DNA of 64,000 nt from Paracoccaceae bacterium (GCA_030750975.1 JASMHC010000010.1:29683-93682), one strand, 5' to 3'. Positions 19,450-27,999 are shown, numbered from the stretch's first letter. Notes: a model not told the origin generated them from the sequence alone. Made by a program: numbers and translations.

Positions 19450-21006
19450 ATGCTGCCGGCTTCGGGATCATATGAGGACCTTTGTGCGGGTTTCCGCTGG
19501 GAGATCCCCGACCGTCTGAACATGGCGCGTCAGGTTTGTGACGGTTGGGCGGATGCCAACACCGATCGCGTGGCAATCATCGACATGACCGGTGACACCC
19601 GCCGTGATGTCACCTATGGCCAGTTGCGCGGGCTGGCGGATGGGTTGGCCCATGAACTGGCAAAAACCGTCAAGCCCGGCGACCGCGTGGGGGTGTTGCG
19701 CAGCCAGTCCGTCTGGACGGCGGCGGCGCATATCGCGATCTGGAAAATCGGGGCGATTTCGATCCCGCTGTTCAAGCTTTTCGCCCGCGACGCACTTGAG
19801 ACGCGGCTGAAGGATGCCGACGCGGTTTTGGTTGTTACCGATGACGACAGCCGGGCATTGGTGGGTGCGCTGGGGTTTTCCACCCTTGTGCCCGAAGACC
19901 TGAGCCATTCGGATCAACCCTTTCCAGCCGCCGACACCGGCCCCGAGGATCCGGCGGTGCTGATCTATACCTCGGGCACCACCGGAAGCCCGAAGGGTGC
20001 CCTGCATGCCCATCGTGTTCTGACCGGCCACCTGCCGGGTGTCGAGATGAGCCATGACCGGCTTGGTCAAAGCGGCGATGTGATCTGGACACCGGCGGAT
20101 TGGGCCTGGATCGGCGGGCTGTTCGACGTGCTGATGCCGGGTTTGGCGCTGGGCGTGCCTGTGGTCGCCGCGCGGGCGGATAAGTTCGATCCTGGCAGCT
20201 GCCAGCACTTGGTGGATGCGGCGGGCATTCGCAACGTCTTCTTTCCGCCCACCGCCTTGCGGATGCTGAAAGCGGCGGATGTTTCGATCACCGGCCTGCG
20301 CTCGGTCGGGTCGGGCGGCGAACCGCTGGGAGCGGAAATGCTGGATTGGGGGCGCAAGGCCTTCGGGCTGACAATCAACGAATTCTACGGCCAGACCGAA
20401 TGCAACATGATCGCCTCATCCGCCGGATCTATGTTCGCCCCGAAGCCGGGATGCATTGGCAAACCGGTTCCCGGGCATGGTTTGGCGGTTCTGGATGACG
20501 CGGGCCAGCCCACCGAAGACGAGGGCGACATCGCCGTCAGGCGCGGGTCGGCCAGCATGATGCTGGAATACTGGAACCGTGCCGAAGCGACGGCAGAGAA
20601 GTTCAGAAGCGACTGGATGCTGACCGGGGATCGTGGCGTCTGGGATGGCGACTATCTGCGCTTTGTCGGGCGCGAGGATGATGTGATCACCAGTGCGGGT
20701 TATCGCATCGGCCCGGCGGAGATCGAGGATTGTCTGCTAAAGCACAAAGCCGTGGCGACTGTTGGCGTGGTGGGCAAACCGGACGATCTGCGCACCGAAA
20801 TCGTCAAGGCCTATGTGGTTTTGAAGCCGGACTTTGCACCCTCGGATCAGTTGGCCGCTGAGTTGCAGGATTTTGTCAAAGAACGGCTCGCAAAGTATTC
20901 ATATCCAAGAGAAATCGGATTTCTGGATGCCCTGCCCATGACGGTGACGGGCAAGGTGATCCGCAAAGAATTGAAACGCCGCGCGACGGCAGAGATCCGA
21001 TATTGA
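19450..21006 (+). CDS. AMP-binding acyl-CoA synthetase
   Basis: A 518-residue ANL-superfamily ligase that activates a carboxylic acid to its CoA ester through an acyl-adenylate. Seen: the P-loop LIYTSGTTGSPKGALHAH (about residues 173-190), the A5 motif NEFYGQTECN, A7 LTGDRG, A8 FVGREDDVITSAGYRIGPAEIE, and the catalytic Lys in the A10 motif TVTGKVIRKELK. It resembles medium/short-chain acetyl-CoA-synthetase-like enzymes. Within a leucine/isovalerate operon, activation of isovalerate or acetoacetate is a reasonable inference. It follows the LprI-like gene by three bases. Confidence 0.87.
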   Translation: MLPASGSYEDLCAGFRWEIPDRLNMARQVCDGWADANTDRVAIIDMTGDTRRDVTYGQLRGLADGLAHELAKTVKPGDRVGVLRSQSVWTAAAHIAIWKIGAISIPLFKLFARDALETRLKDADAVLVVTDDDSRALVGALGFSTLVPEDLSHSDQPFPAADTGPEDPAVLIYTSGTTGSPKGALHAHRVLTGHLPGVEMSHDRLGQSGDVIWTPADWAWIGGLFDVLMPGLALGVPVVAARADKFDPGSCQHLVDAAGIRNVFFPPTALRMLKAADVSITGLRSVGSGGEPLGAEMLDWGRKAFGLTINEFYGQTECNMIASSAGSMFAPKPGCIGKPVPGHGLAVLDDAGQPTEDEGDIAVRRGSASMMLEYWNRAEATAEKFRSDWMLTGDRGVWDGDYLRFVGREDDVITSAGYRIGPAEIEDCLLKHKAVATVGVVGKPDDLRTEIVKAYVVLKPDFAPSDQLAAELQDFVKERLAKYSYPREIGFLDALPMTVTGKVIRKELKRRATAEIRY

Positions 21007-21025
21007 CTAAACAACAAAAACAAAC

Positions 21026-21054
21026 TATGTTGTATGTAGTAATAAAACAACATA
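21026..21054. promoter_or_regulatory. Inverted repeat upstream of the toxin-antitoxin genes
   Basis: TATGTTGT (21026-21033) and ACAACATA (21047-21054) form a perfect 8-base inverted repeat separated by 13 bases, in an A+T-rich stretch. It lies ten bases before the antitoxin start and overlaps its AAGGAG ribosome site region. It is a likely autoregulatory operator of the antitoxin, by analogy with other AbrB/PIN modules. Confidence 0.55.
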
Positions 21055-21063
21055 AGGAGCAAT

Positions 21064-21522
21064 GTGATGATAAGCACATCATTTGAAAAGGAGCTTTCTG
21101 GAATAAAGACCATTTCCGACAAGATTCGATTTCTAGATCGAAAGGGAATGGAGCGGGCAGAAATCGCCCGAGTTCTAGGGAAAAGGTATCAGCACGTACG
21201 AAATGTTTTGGAGCGTGACGCTTCATTGTCAAAGGCAGATGTGGCGGACTCGGACGATGTTTCTCTCACACGACTACCGGCAAGTCTAAGTGTAAGTTCG
21301 ACTGGAACAATTGAGATGCCGAAATGGATATGCGAAGCAATTGGGCTTTACGCTGGGCAAAAAGCTGTAATTCGACTTGAAGGTGATTGCTTGGTCATAA
21401 AGTCAAGTTCAAACGCGCTTGACGAAGCTAGGCGTAAGTTGAAACAGCTGTTGCCAGCAGGCTCAAGTCTTGCAGAGGAACTTTTAAAGGAGCGCAGAGA
21501 AGAAGTTGAGGCGACTCAATGA
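21064..21522 (+). CDS. Antitoxin: HTH plus AbrB-like DNA-binding protein
   Basis: A 152-residue protein preceding a PIN-domain gene. Residues about 28-49 (MERAEIARVLGKRYQHVRNVL) look like a helix-turn-helix. Residues about 77-112 (SSTGTIEMPKWICEAIGLYAGQKAVIRLEGDCLVIKS) are a SpoVT/AbrB swapped-hairpin domain. The charged C-terminal tail would bind the toxin. Having both an HTH and an AbrB domain is less usual than AbrB alone. Base composition is lower in G+C than the neighbouring genes (about 50% in one 60-base line). Start ATG at 21064 has AAGGAG upstream; another ATG lies three codons later in another frame and is not used. Confidence 0.78.
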   Translation: MMISTSFEKELSGIKTISDKIRFLDRKGMERAEIARVLGKRYQHVRNVLERDASLSKADVADSDDVSLTRLPASLSVSSTGTIEMPKWICEAIGLYAGQKAVIRLEGDCLVIKSSSNALDEARRKLKQLLPAGSSLAEELLKERREEVEATQ

Positions 21523-21899
21523 GTGTCGTTCTAGACGCTTCTGCAGTTCTTGCATTCCTCCAACAAGAGATTGGTTGGGAACGAGTCCATAAAAGCATAT
21601 CTGGCGCGAAAATCTCGTCGGTTAATGCCTCGGAAGTGTTGTTGAAACTCTACGACGCGGGCATGTCAGAAAATGATGCACTTGGTGTGTTTGCGGCAAT
21701 GGATTGCTCGGTTTCCGTTTTCTCAACGCATCAAGCTAACCTGTGTGCCAAGCTTAGGAAGCAAACGAGACATTTAGGTCTTTCGTTGGGTGACCGAGCG
21801 TGCATTGCGCTAGCGATTGATGCTGGATCCAAAGTTTTAACGGCCGATAAGGCATGGGGTCGATTGGAACTAGACGTTGAAATCGAGGTTATCAGATAA
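21519..21899 (+). CDS. PIN-domain toxin (VapC-like ribonuclease)
   Basis: A 126-residue PIN-domain protein. The four acidic metal ligands of the fold are all visible: D6 in VVLDASAVLA, E39 in VNASEVLLKL, D92 in LSLGDRACIALA and D110 in LTADKAW. Known PIN toxins cut tRNA or rRNA in a Mg-dependent way and are held inactive by the partner antitoxin. The ATG overlaps the antitoxin stop by four bases, the usual coupled arrangement. The stop is followed immediately, with no spare base, by the ATG of the carboxylase beta subunit gene, so the pair is embedded in the metabolic operon. Confidence 0.88.
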   Translation: MSVVLDASAVLAFLQQEIGWERVHKSISGAKISSVNASEVLLKLYDAGMSENDALGVFAAMDCSVSVFSTHQANLCAKLRKQTRHLGLSLGDRACIALAIDAGSKVLTADKAWGRLELDVEIEVIR

Positions 21900-23504
21900 A
21901 TGAAACTCCAATCCAAAATCCTGACCAATTCCGAGGATTTCAAACGCAATCGTGCGGCGCATGAAGAGGCGCTCTCGGTTGTGGCAGAAGCCGCTGAGGC
22001 GGCCCGCTTGGGCGGGGGCGAGAAATCCCGTGCCCGGCATGAAAGCCGGGGCAAGATGCTGCCGCGCAGGCGGGTGGCGAACTTGCTGGACCCGGGCTCG
22101 GCCTTTCTTGAGATCGGCGCGACGGCGGCGCATGGGATGTATGACGGCGCAGCCCCTGCCGCTGGCGTTGTGGCGGGCATCGGTCGGGTGAACGGCATTG
22201 AGTGCATGGTGGTTTGCAACGACGCCACCGTGAAAGGCGGCACCTATTATCCGCTATCGGTGAAAAAACACCTGCGGGCGCAGGAAATAGCCGAGGAAAA
22301 CCATCTGCCCTGCATCTATCTGGTCGACAGCGGCGGGGCGAACCTGCCCAATCAGGATGAGGTTTTCCCCGACCGCGATCACTTCGGGCGGATTTTCTAT
22401 AATCAGGCGCGGATGAGCGCCAAGGGCATCCCCCAGATCGCGGTGGTGATGGGGTCGTGTACAGCGGGCGGGGCTTACGTGCCTGCGATGTCGGATGTGA
22501 CGATCATCGTCAAAGAGCAGGGGACCATCTTCCTTGCCGGTCCGCCCTTGGTCAAGGCGGCGACCGGCGAGGTGGTGACGGCTGAGGATCTGGGCGGCGG
22601 TGACGTGCATACGCGGCTGTCCGGTGTGGCCGACTATCTGGCCGAGGATGACGCCCATGCGCTTGCCCTGGCGCGGCGGGCGGTCGGCCACCTGAACCGC
22701 CGCAAGCCGGAAACGGTTGAGTGGCAGGCACCAGAGGATCCGGCCTATGACCCCGAGGAAATCTTCGGTGTGGTTCCTGCTGACCTGCGCACCCCCTACG
22801 ATATCCGCGAGGTGATTGCCCGCGTTGTGGACGGATCGCGCTTTGACGAGTTCAAGCCGCGTTTCGGAGAGACGTTGGTGACGGGATTTGCCCATGTGAA
22901 GGGCTGCCCAGTGGGGATCATCGCCAATAATGGCGTGCTGTTCAGCGAAGCGGCACAGAAGGGCGCGCATTTTGTTGAGCTATGCTCGCAGCGGAAAATC
23001 CCCCTGGTGTTCTTGCAGAACATCACCGGTTTCATGGTGGGCCGCAAGTATGAGAACGAAGGGATCGCGCGGCACGGGGCCAAGATGGTGACGGCAGTGG
23101 CCACCACCAATGTGCCGAAAATCACCATGTTGGTGGGGGGGTCTTTCGGGGCTGGTAATTACGGGATGGCGGGGCGGGCCTATTCTCCGCGCTTTTTGTG
23201 GACATGGCCGAACAGCCGGATTTCCGTGATGGGCGGCGAACAGGCGGCGGGCGTTCTGGCGACTGTGAAGCGGGATGCGATTGAGCGCTCGGGTGGTGAA
23301 TGGTCGGCGGAGGAAGAGGCCGAGTTCAAGCAGCCGACGATTGATATGTTCGAACGTCAGTCGCATCCGCTTTATGCCAGTGCGCGGCTGTGGGACGACG
23401 GGATCATTGACCCGCGCAAGACCCGCGATGTTTTGGCGCTGTCGCTGTCGGCGTCGCTGAATGCGCCGATTGAGGACACCAAATTCGGCGTCTTCCGGAT
23501 GTGA
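21900..23504 (+). CDS. mccB: Methylcrotonyl-CoA carboxylase, carboxyltransferase (beta) subunit
   Basis: Carboxyltransferase subunit (534 residues) transferring CO2 from carboxybiotin to 3-methylcrotonyl-CoA in leucine degradation. Two crotonase-like halves are seen: [22 protein letters not shown] and [16 protein letters not shown] in the N-half, and [25 protein letters not shown] with [16 protein letters not shown] in the C-half. Length and the MVGRKYE signature favour MCC over propionyl-CoA carboxylase. Neighbouring ivd, HMG-CoA lyase and methylglutaconyl-CoA hydratase genes support this. Its ATG directly abuts the stop of the PIN toxin gene. Confidence 0.93.
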   Translation: MKLQSKILTNSEDFKRNRAAHEEALSVVAEAAEAARLGGGEKSRARHESRGKMLPRRRVANLLDPGSAFLEIGATAAHGMYDGAAPAAGVVAGIGRVNGIECMVVCNDATVKGGTYYPLSVKKHLRAQEIAEENHLPCIYLVDSGGANLPNQDEVFPDRDHFGRIFYNQARMSAKGIPQIAVVMGSCTAGGAYVPAMSDVTIIVKEQGTIFLAGPPLVKAATGEVVTAEDLGGGDVHTRLSGVADYLAEDDAHALALARRAVGHLNRRKPETVEWQAPEDPAYDPEEIFGVVPADLRTPYDIREVIARVVDGSRFDEFKPRFGETLVTGFAHVKGCPVGIIANNGVLFSEAAQKGAHFVELCSQRKIPLVFLQNITGFMVGRKYENEGIARHGAKMVTAVATTNVPKITMLVGGSFGAGNYGMAGRAYSPRFLWTWPNSRISVMGGEQAAGVLATVKRDAIERSGGEWSAEEEAEFKQPTIDMFERQSHPLYASARLWDDGIIDPRKTRDVLALSLSASLNAPIEDTKFGVFRM

Positions 23505-23510
23505 GGTGGG

Positions 23511-23561
23511 ATGATGAGTATTTTTGCAAAGAAAAAGACTGGGGGACGTGCCCATGTTTGA
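23511..23561 (+). CDS. Possible 16-codon leader peptide between mccB and mccA
   Basis: ATGATGAGTATTTTTGCAAAG opens a reading frame coding MMSIFAKKKTGGRAHV. Its stop (TGA 23559-23561) overlaps the first codons of mccA (ATG at 23554). GAGGTGGG just upstream could serve as ribosome site. The GAGTATTTTTGCAAAG part resembles the reverse arm of the intergenic repeat family. Translation would couple to mccA; there is no direct proof that it is made. Confidence 0.3.
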   Translation: MMSIFAKKKTGGRAHV

Positions 23562-25491
23562 CAAGATCCTGATTGCCAACCGGGGCGAGATTGCCTGTCG
23601 GGTGATGGAAACGGCTCAGGCGATGGGTGTGCGTTGTGTGGCGGTCTATTCGGATGCGGATGCGGCGGCCAAGCATGTGGCGATGGCGGATGAGGCTGTG
23701 CATATAGGTGGGCCTGCGCCGGCGGAGAGTTATTTGAAGGGCGACGAGATTATTCGGGTCGCACAGGTAACGGGCGCTCAGGCAATCCATCCGGGCTATG
23801 GCTTCCTGTCGGAAAACCCTGACTTTGTTGAGGCTGTGGAGGCGGCGGGGCTGGTCTTTATCGGGCCTTCCGCCAAAGCGATCCGCGCGATGGGGTTGAA
23901 GGATGCGGCCAAGGCGCTGATGCAGGATGCGGGCGTGCCGGTGGTGCCGGGCTATCATGGCGAGAACCAGGACCCTGAGCATCTTTCGGGGGCGGCGGAT
24001 GCGATTGGCTATCCGGTGCTGATCAAGGCGGTGGCCGGTGGCGGCGGCAAGGGAATGCGTCTGGTCGAAAAGCCTGAGGATTTCATGGACGCGCTGGGGT
24101 CTGCGCGGGCCGAGGCGCGGACGGCTTTTGGCAATGATGCGGTGCTGGTTGAAAAATTTGTCAGCAAACCGCGCCATATCGAGGTGCAGGTCTTTGGTGA
24201 TGGCGAAACGGCGGTGCATCTGTTTGAGCGGGATTGTTCGTTGCAGCGCCGTCATCAGAAGGTGATCGAGGAAGCTCCGGCCCCCGGAATGACGCAAACC
24301 ATGCGCGAGGCGATGGGGGCAGCGGGCGTTCGGGCCGCCGAGGCGATTGGCTATAAAGGGGCGGGCACGGTCGAGTTTATCGTGGATGGCAGTCAAGGGC
24401 TGCGGCCAGACGGATTTTGGTTCATGGAGATGAACACCCGGTTGCAGGTGGAACATCCTGTGACAGAAGCGATCACGGGTGTTGATCTGGTCGAATGGCA
24501 ATTGCGGGTGGCGAGCGGCGAAAGCCTGCCGAAATCTCAGGGTGAACTGGCGATCAACGGGCATTCCTTTGAAGCGCGGCTTTACGCCGAGGACGTGCCG
24601 GCGGGGTTCCTTCCTGCGACCGGACGGCTGGATCATCTGGCGTTTCCCGCGATGGCGCGGGCCGATAGCGGTGTGCGGTCGGGCGATGTGATCAGCCCGC
24701 ATTACGATCCGATGATCTCGAAGGTGATTGTCCATGGGCCGACCCGTGCGATTGCGTTGAAGCGGCTGGAAACGGCTTTGGCACAGACGCAAGTGGCAGG
24801 GACGGTGACTAACCTTGCCTTCCTTGCTGCGCTGACGCGGCATGAGGGGTTTGCCTCGGGTGATGTGGATACCGGGTTGATCGGGCGCGATATTGATGTG
24901 TTGACCCAGCCCCCGGTGGTGACGGTTCAGATGAAGGCGCAGGCGGGCATGGCGGCCATGGGTCTGCTGGATAGCCAGAACGGGGAGCGCGGATTTTCCC
25001 TGTGGCAGCCTTTGATGCAACAGGTCATGCTGGAACAAGGCGAGGGCGAGATTGCGCTGAGTGTCGAATGCCTCGGGCCGGAACGGGCGCGGGTGCATGT
25101 CGATGGGGTATGTGTCGAGGCGCTGCGCGTTGGCGGCGTCTGGTCGATGGATGGCGACGCGGCGGTGCCGCATATCCGCCATCGGGAACAGGTGACGCTT
25201 TTTGTCGAGGGCGGCGTCCGCTTTTCCGTCGTCGACCCGTTGTTGCGCGATGCCAGTGGCGGGGCGGTTGGCAATGTGATCGAAGCCCCGATGCCGGGGG
25301 CGGTGCGGGCGGTTCTGGTACAGGCGGGCGATCCGGTATCGGAAGGTCAGAAGTTGGCGGTTCTGGAAGCGATGAAAATGGAGCATGGATTGCTGGCGGC
25401 GCGAGACGGGATAGTGGCCACGGTGCTGGTGGCCGAGGGCGATCAGGTCGAAGCGGGAATGGCGTTGATCCAGCTGGAGGAAGACGAGTGA
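23554..25491 (+). CDS. mccA: Methylcrotonyl-CoA carboxylase, biotin-containing (alpha) subunit
   Basis: A 645-residue biotin carboxylase plus biotin carrier. Order: ILIANRGEIACRV at the N-terminus, ATP-grasp loop GGGGKGMR, EKFVSKPRHIEVQVFGD, the carboxylase signature FMEMNTRLQVEHPVTE, a middle linker, and a C-terminal biotinyl domain with the biotin-accepting Lys at residue 608 in EAMKMEH. It works with MccB in the cytoplasm and needs the biotin ligase encoded near 46.7 kb. The start at 23554 is preceded by GGGGGAC. A TTG ten codons upstream is an unlikely alternative. Confidence 0.94.
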   Translation: MFDKILIANRGEIACRVMETAQAMGVRCVAVYSDADAAAKHVAMADEAVHIGGPAPAESYLKGDEIIRVAQVTGAQAIHPGYGFLSENPDFVEAVEAAGLVFIGPSAKAIRAMGLKDAAKALMQDAGVPVVPGYHGENQDPEHLSGAADAIGYPVLIKAVAGGGGKGMRLVEKPEDFMDALGSARAEARTAFGNDAVLVEKFVSKPRHIEVQVFGDGETAVHLFERDCSLQRRHQKVIEEAPAPGMTQTMREAMGAAGVRAAEAIGYKGAGTVEFIVDGSQGLRPDGFWFMEMNTRLQVEHPVTEAITGVDLVEWQLRVASGESLPKSQGELAINGHSFEARLYAEDVPAGFLPATGRLDHLAFPAMARADSGVRSGDVISPHYDPMISKVIVHGPTRAIALKRLETALAQTQVAGTVTNLAFLAALTRHEGFASGDVDTGLIGRDIDVLTQPPVVTVQMKAQAGMAAMGLLDSQNGERGFSLWQPLMQQVMLEQGEGEIALSVECLGPERARVHVDGVCVEALRVGGVWSMDGDAAVPHIRHREQVTLFVEGGVRFSVVDPLLRDASGGAVGNVIEAPMPGAVRAVLVQAGDPVSEGQKLAVLEAMKMEHGLLAARDGIVATVLVAEGDQVEAGMALIQLEEDE

Positions 25492-26147
25492 TCCGGCTTC
25501 ATCATGTGGCCCAGTCGCGATCTTTCCGGACCATGTGGTTGCTGGAAGAGATGGGGTCGGATTACGAGATACGGGCATGGAGCTTTTTTGACGGCTCGAT
25601 GCGGTCGCCGGAATTTCTGGCCATGTCGCCCGCCGGGCGGGTGCCCGCGTTAGAGATTGACGGGCGCAGGCTTTTTGAAAGCGGGGCGATTGCGCAATAT
25701 TTGTGCGAAACCCGGCCCCAGGCCGGTTTGGCACCGATGCCGGGCGAGGCCGAACGGGCGCAGTTTCTTGAATGGCTGCATTTTGCGGAAACCATCGGAA
25801 ATCTGCTGGCGAACCTGACCCAGCACCATATCGTGCTGCGCGATCCGGCGATGCGGTCGGAAACGGTGATGCGGCTGGAAGCCAGGCGTCTTGAGAAATG
25901 TCTGGGCGCGATTGAGGCGGCGGTGGCGGGGCGCGAGTATTTGCTGTCGCGCGGATTTTCGGCGGCGGATATCGCGGTGGCCTACGGGATGATTATCGGT
26001 CAGCGATTTGTCCGCTTGGAGAAATTTCCGGCGGTGATGGCCTATTTCGGGCGGTTGCGCGCACGTGACGCCTATCGGGCGGCCGAGGCGAAAGACGGCG
26101 AGGCGCAGATCTACAAACAGGATTTCTATCCGCCGCCTCAGACATAG
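25488..26147 (+). CDS. Glutathione S-transferase family protein
   Basis: A 219-residue cytosolic GST-fold protein starting with GTG inside the mccA stop (GTGA overlap). The thioredoxin-like N-domain is IRLHHVAQSRSFRTMWLLEEMG, followed by the glutathione-binding SPAGRVPALEIDGRRLFESGAIAQYL. The helical C-domain has FSAADIAVAYGMI. Coupling to the leucine-degradation genes suggests a role tied to reactive acyl-CoA or unsaturated intermediates, but this is inference. The terminal stop codon supplies the first G of a repeat-element hairpin. Confidence 0.85.
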   Translation: MIRLHHVAQSRSFRTMWLLEEMGSDYEIRAWSFFDGSMRSPEFLAMSPAGRVPALEIDGRRLFESGAIAQYLCETRPQAGLAPMPGEAERAQFLEWLHFAETIGNLLANLTQHHIVLRDPAMRSETVMRLEARRLEKCLGAIEAAVAGREYLLSRGFSAADIAVAYGMIIGQRFVRLEKFPAVMAYFGRLRARDAYRAAEAKDGEAQIYKQDFYPPPQT

Positions 26148-26217
26148 GGGGCGCTGCCCCCGACCAGCCACATGATATGCGGCTGGTCCCCCCCCGAAGT
26201 ATTTTGGAAAAGATGAA
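26147..26217 (-). repeat. Intergenic repeat (AATACTTCGGGGG family), copy B
   Basis: The element is inverted here. GGGGGC-GCT-GCCCCC (26147-26161) is followed by GACCAGCC (26162-26169) pairing with GGCTGGTC, then the reversed GAAGTATTTTGGAAAAGATGAA arm that ends at the base before the HMG-CoA lyase ATG. It fills the whole gst-mvaB gap and includes the last base of the gst stop codon. Confidence 0.75.
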
Positions 26218-27078
26218 ATGGAACAGGTTGAGATATTCGAAGTCGGGCCGCGTGACGGGTTGCAGAACGAACAGCGGCTGATCCCGACGCCCGAGAAAAT
26301 CGCGCTGGTCGATTTGCTGAGCCGTGTCGGGTTTCGGCGGATCGAGGTGGCAAGCTTTGTGTCGCCGAAATGGGTGCCGCAAATGGCCGACAGTGCCGAG
26401 GTTCTGGGGGGGATTACCCGGGGTGCGGGCATCAGCTATGCGGCGTTGACGCCGAATATGACGGGGTTTGACCGGGCGCTTGCGGCGAGGGCCGATGAGG
26501 TGGCGATTTTCGGCTCGGCCTCGGAAGGGTTTTCCAAGGCCAATATCAACGCGACGATTGACGAAAGCCTTGAACGCTTCGCACCTGTGGCCGCGGCGGC
26601 GAAGGCGGCGGGTCTTCCGGTGCGGGGCTATGTCTCGTGCGTGGTGGAATGCCCTTATGACGGGGCGGTTGATCCGGGCGATGTGGCGCGGGTGGTGGAA
26701 CGATTGCGGGGTTTGGGGTGCTACGAGCTGTCCCTGGGCGACACGATCGGGCGGGCCGTGCCGGAAAAGATGGATGCGATGCTGGCGGCGGTGCTGGATG
26801 TGGCCCCGGCTTCGCAGCTGGCGGGGCATTTCCATGACACCTCGGGGCGGGCGCTTGAGAATGTAAGCGTGGCGCTTGAGCGGGGATTGCGGGTGTTTGA
26901 TGCCGCCGTTGGCGGATTGGGCGGCTGTCCTTACGCGCCGGGGGCTGCGGGGAATGTGGCGACCGGGGCCGTGGCCCGGCATGTCGAGGCTTTGGGATAT
27001 GCCACCGGTCTTGATTTGGAGCTGCTGGAACAGGCGGCGGTGATGGCGCGCGCCATGCGAAAGGAACGAGATGTCTGA
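26218..27078 (+). CDS. mvaB: Hydroxymethylglutaryl-CoA lyase
   Basis: TIM-barrel lyase (286 residues) splitting HMG-CoA to acetoacetate and acetyl-CoA, the last step of leucine breakdown. Seen: EVGPRDGLQNE at 8-18 (catalytic Arg and Asp), GHFHDTSGRA with the metal-binding His pair near 204-206, and the signature GLGGCPYAPGAAGN with catalytic C237. In the usual continuation ATED the Glu is replaced (ATGA, G250), which is worth noting since the matching human residue is Glu279. Its start codon sits directly behind a repeat element, with only a weak AAAAGATGAA ribosome site. Confidence 0.92.
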   Translation: MEQVEIFEVGPRDGLQNEQRLIPTPEKIALVDLLSRVGFRRIEVASFVSPKWVPQMADSAEVLGGITRGAGISYAALTPNMTGFDRALAARADEVAIFGSASEGFSKANINATIDESLERFAPVAAAAKAAGLPVRGYVSCVVECPYDGAVDPGDVARVVERLRGLGCYELSLGDTIGRAVPEKMDAMLAAVLDVAPASQLAGHFHDTSGRALENVSVALERGLRVFDAAVGGLGGCPYAPGAAGNVATGAVARHVEALGYATGLDLELLEQAAVMARAMRKERDV

Positions 27079-27850
27079 GACAATCCGAATTGACGTTGAT
27101 GATCGTGGTGTGGCGACCATCTGGATGACCCGGGTCGAAAAGCACAATGCTTTGTCGGCGCGGATGATGGACGAGCTGACCGGGGCGGCAAATACGCTTG
27201 GGGCTGATGATAGCGTGCGTGTGGTGGTTCTGGCGGCTGAGGGCAAAAGCTTTTGCGCCGGTGGCGATCTGGGCTGGATGCAGGCGCAGATGGACATGGA
27301 CACCGAAACCAAGGCGCGTGAGGCGCGGCGGCTGGCAGACATGCTTTGGGCGCTGAACTTCATGCCCAAGCCCTTGATCGGGCGCTTGCAGGGCAATGCC
27401 TTTGGCGGCGGTGTGGGCATGGCCAGTGTTTGCGATGTGGCGATCGGGGCCGATTCGCTGAAAATGGGTCTGACCGAAACGCGCTTGGGGCTGATACCGG
27501 CCACCATCGGGCCATATGTTATCGCCCGCATGGGCGAGGCGATGGCGCGGCGGGTGTTCATGTCGGCGCGGCTTTTCGGGGCAGCGGAAGCGGTGGCGCT
27601 GGGATTGCTGGCAAAATCCGTGGCAGCCGATGATCTGGACGATGCGGTAGAAGCCGAAGTCACCCCCTATCTGGCCTGCGCGCCCGGGGCGGTGGTCGAA
27701 GCGAAAGCCTTGGCGCAGCGATTGGGCGGGACGGTCACGCAAGAGGCGGTGGACCATTCCATTGCGGCCCTGGCGGCGCGTTGGGAAAGCCCGGAATCGG
27801 CCGAAGGGATTGGCGCGTTCTTCGCCAAGCGCAAGGCGTCGTGGATGTAG
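27071..27850 (+). CDS. liuC: Methylglutaconyl-CoA hydratase (enoyl-CoA hydratase family)
   Basis: A 259-residue crotonase-fold enzyme. The CoA-binding/oxyanion-hole segments are AEGKSFCAGGDLGWMQ and GNAFGGGVGMASVCDVAIG, followed by the TETRLGLIPATIGPYV region with the second catalytic position. Operon context (ivd, mcc, HMG-CoA lyase) assigns it to hydration of 3-methylglutaconyl-CoA to HMG-CoA. It overlaps the mvaB stop by eight bases and has an AAGGA ribosome site inside mvaB. It is the last gene of the operon. Confidence 0.88.
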   Translation: MSETIRIDVDDRGVATIWMTRVEKHNALSARMMDELTGAANTLGADDSVRVVVLAAEGKSFCAGGDLGWMQAQMDMDTETKAREARRLADMLWALNFMPKPLIGRLQGNAFGGGVGMASVCDVAIGADSLKMGLTETRLGLIPATIGPYVIARMGEAMARRVFMSARLFGAAEAVALGLLAKSVAADDLDDAVEAEVTPYLACAPGAVVEAKALAQRLGGTVTQEAVDHSIAALAARWESPESAEGIGAFFAKRKASWM

Positions 27851-27910
27851 GGTTTTCCGCCCGTCCGCATTTGGGTAAACAAATTCAAGTTTTGGCACGT
27901 TAGAAAAATT

Positions 27911-27952
27911 GCCGCATGTGCGGCATGAAGCTTTGTATACAGTTGCATGCAA
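27911..27952. promoter_or_regulatory. Three perfect palindromes upstream of nuoA
   Basis: GCCGCATGTGCGGC (27911-27924), TGTATACA (27934-27941) and TTGCATGCAA (27943-27952) lie within 42 bases. They are 60 bases past the liuC stop and 135 bases before nuoA. The first could fold as a small hairpin ending the liu transcript; the other two look like operator sites for a dimeric regulator (GntR-like spacing). Regulator unknown. Confidence 0.45.
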
Positions 27953-27999
27953 GGCCGTTTCTCACATAAAATCACAAAAATGAATGTGACTCAGCTTGG

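Noticed and set aside
23404..25734. A 776-codon open frame on the minus strand across the carboxylase genes, and similar long antisense frames at 30465-31718, 6298-7308 and 7418-8650
   Set aside because: They are mirror frames of strongly conserved genes (mccA, nuoD, the RTX gene, uvrB) in G+C-rich DNA, where antisense stops are rare. Their translations show no family motifs.
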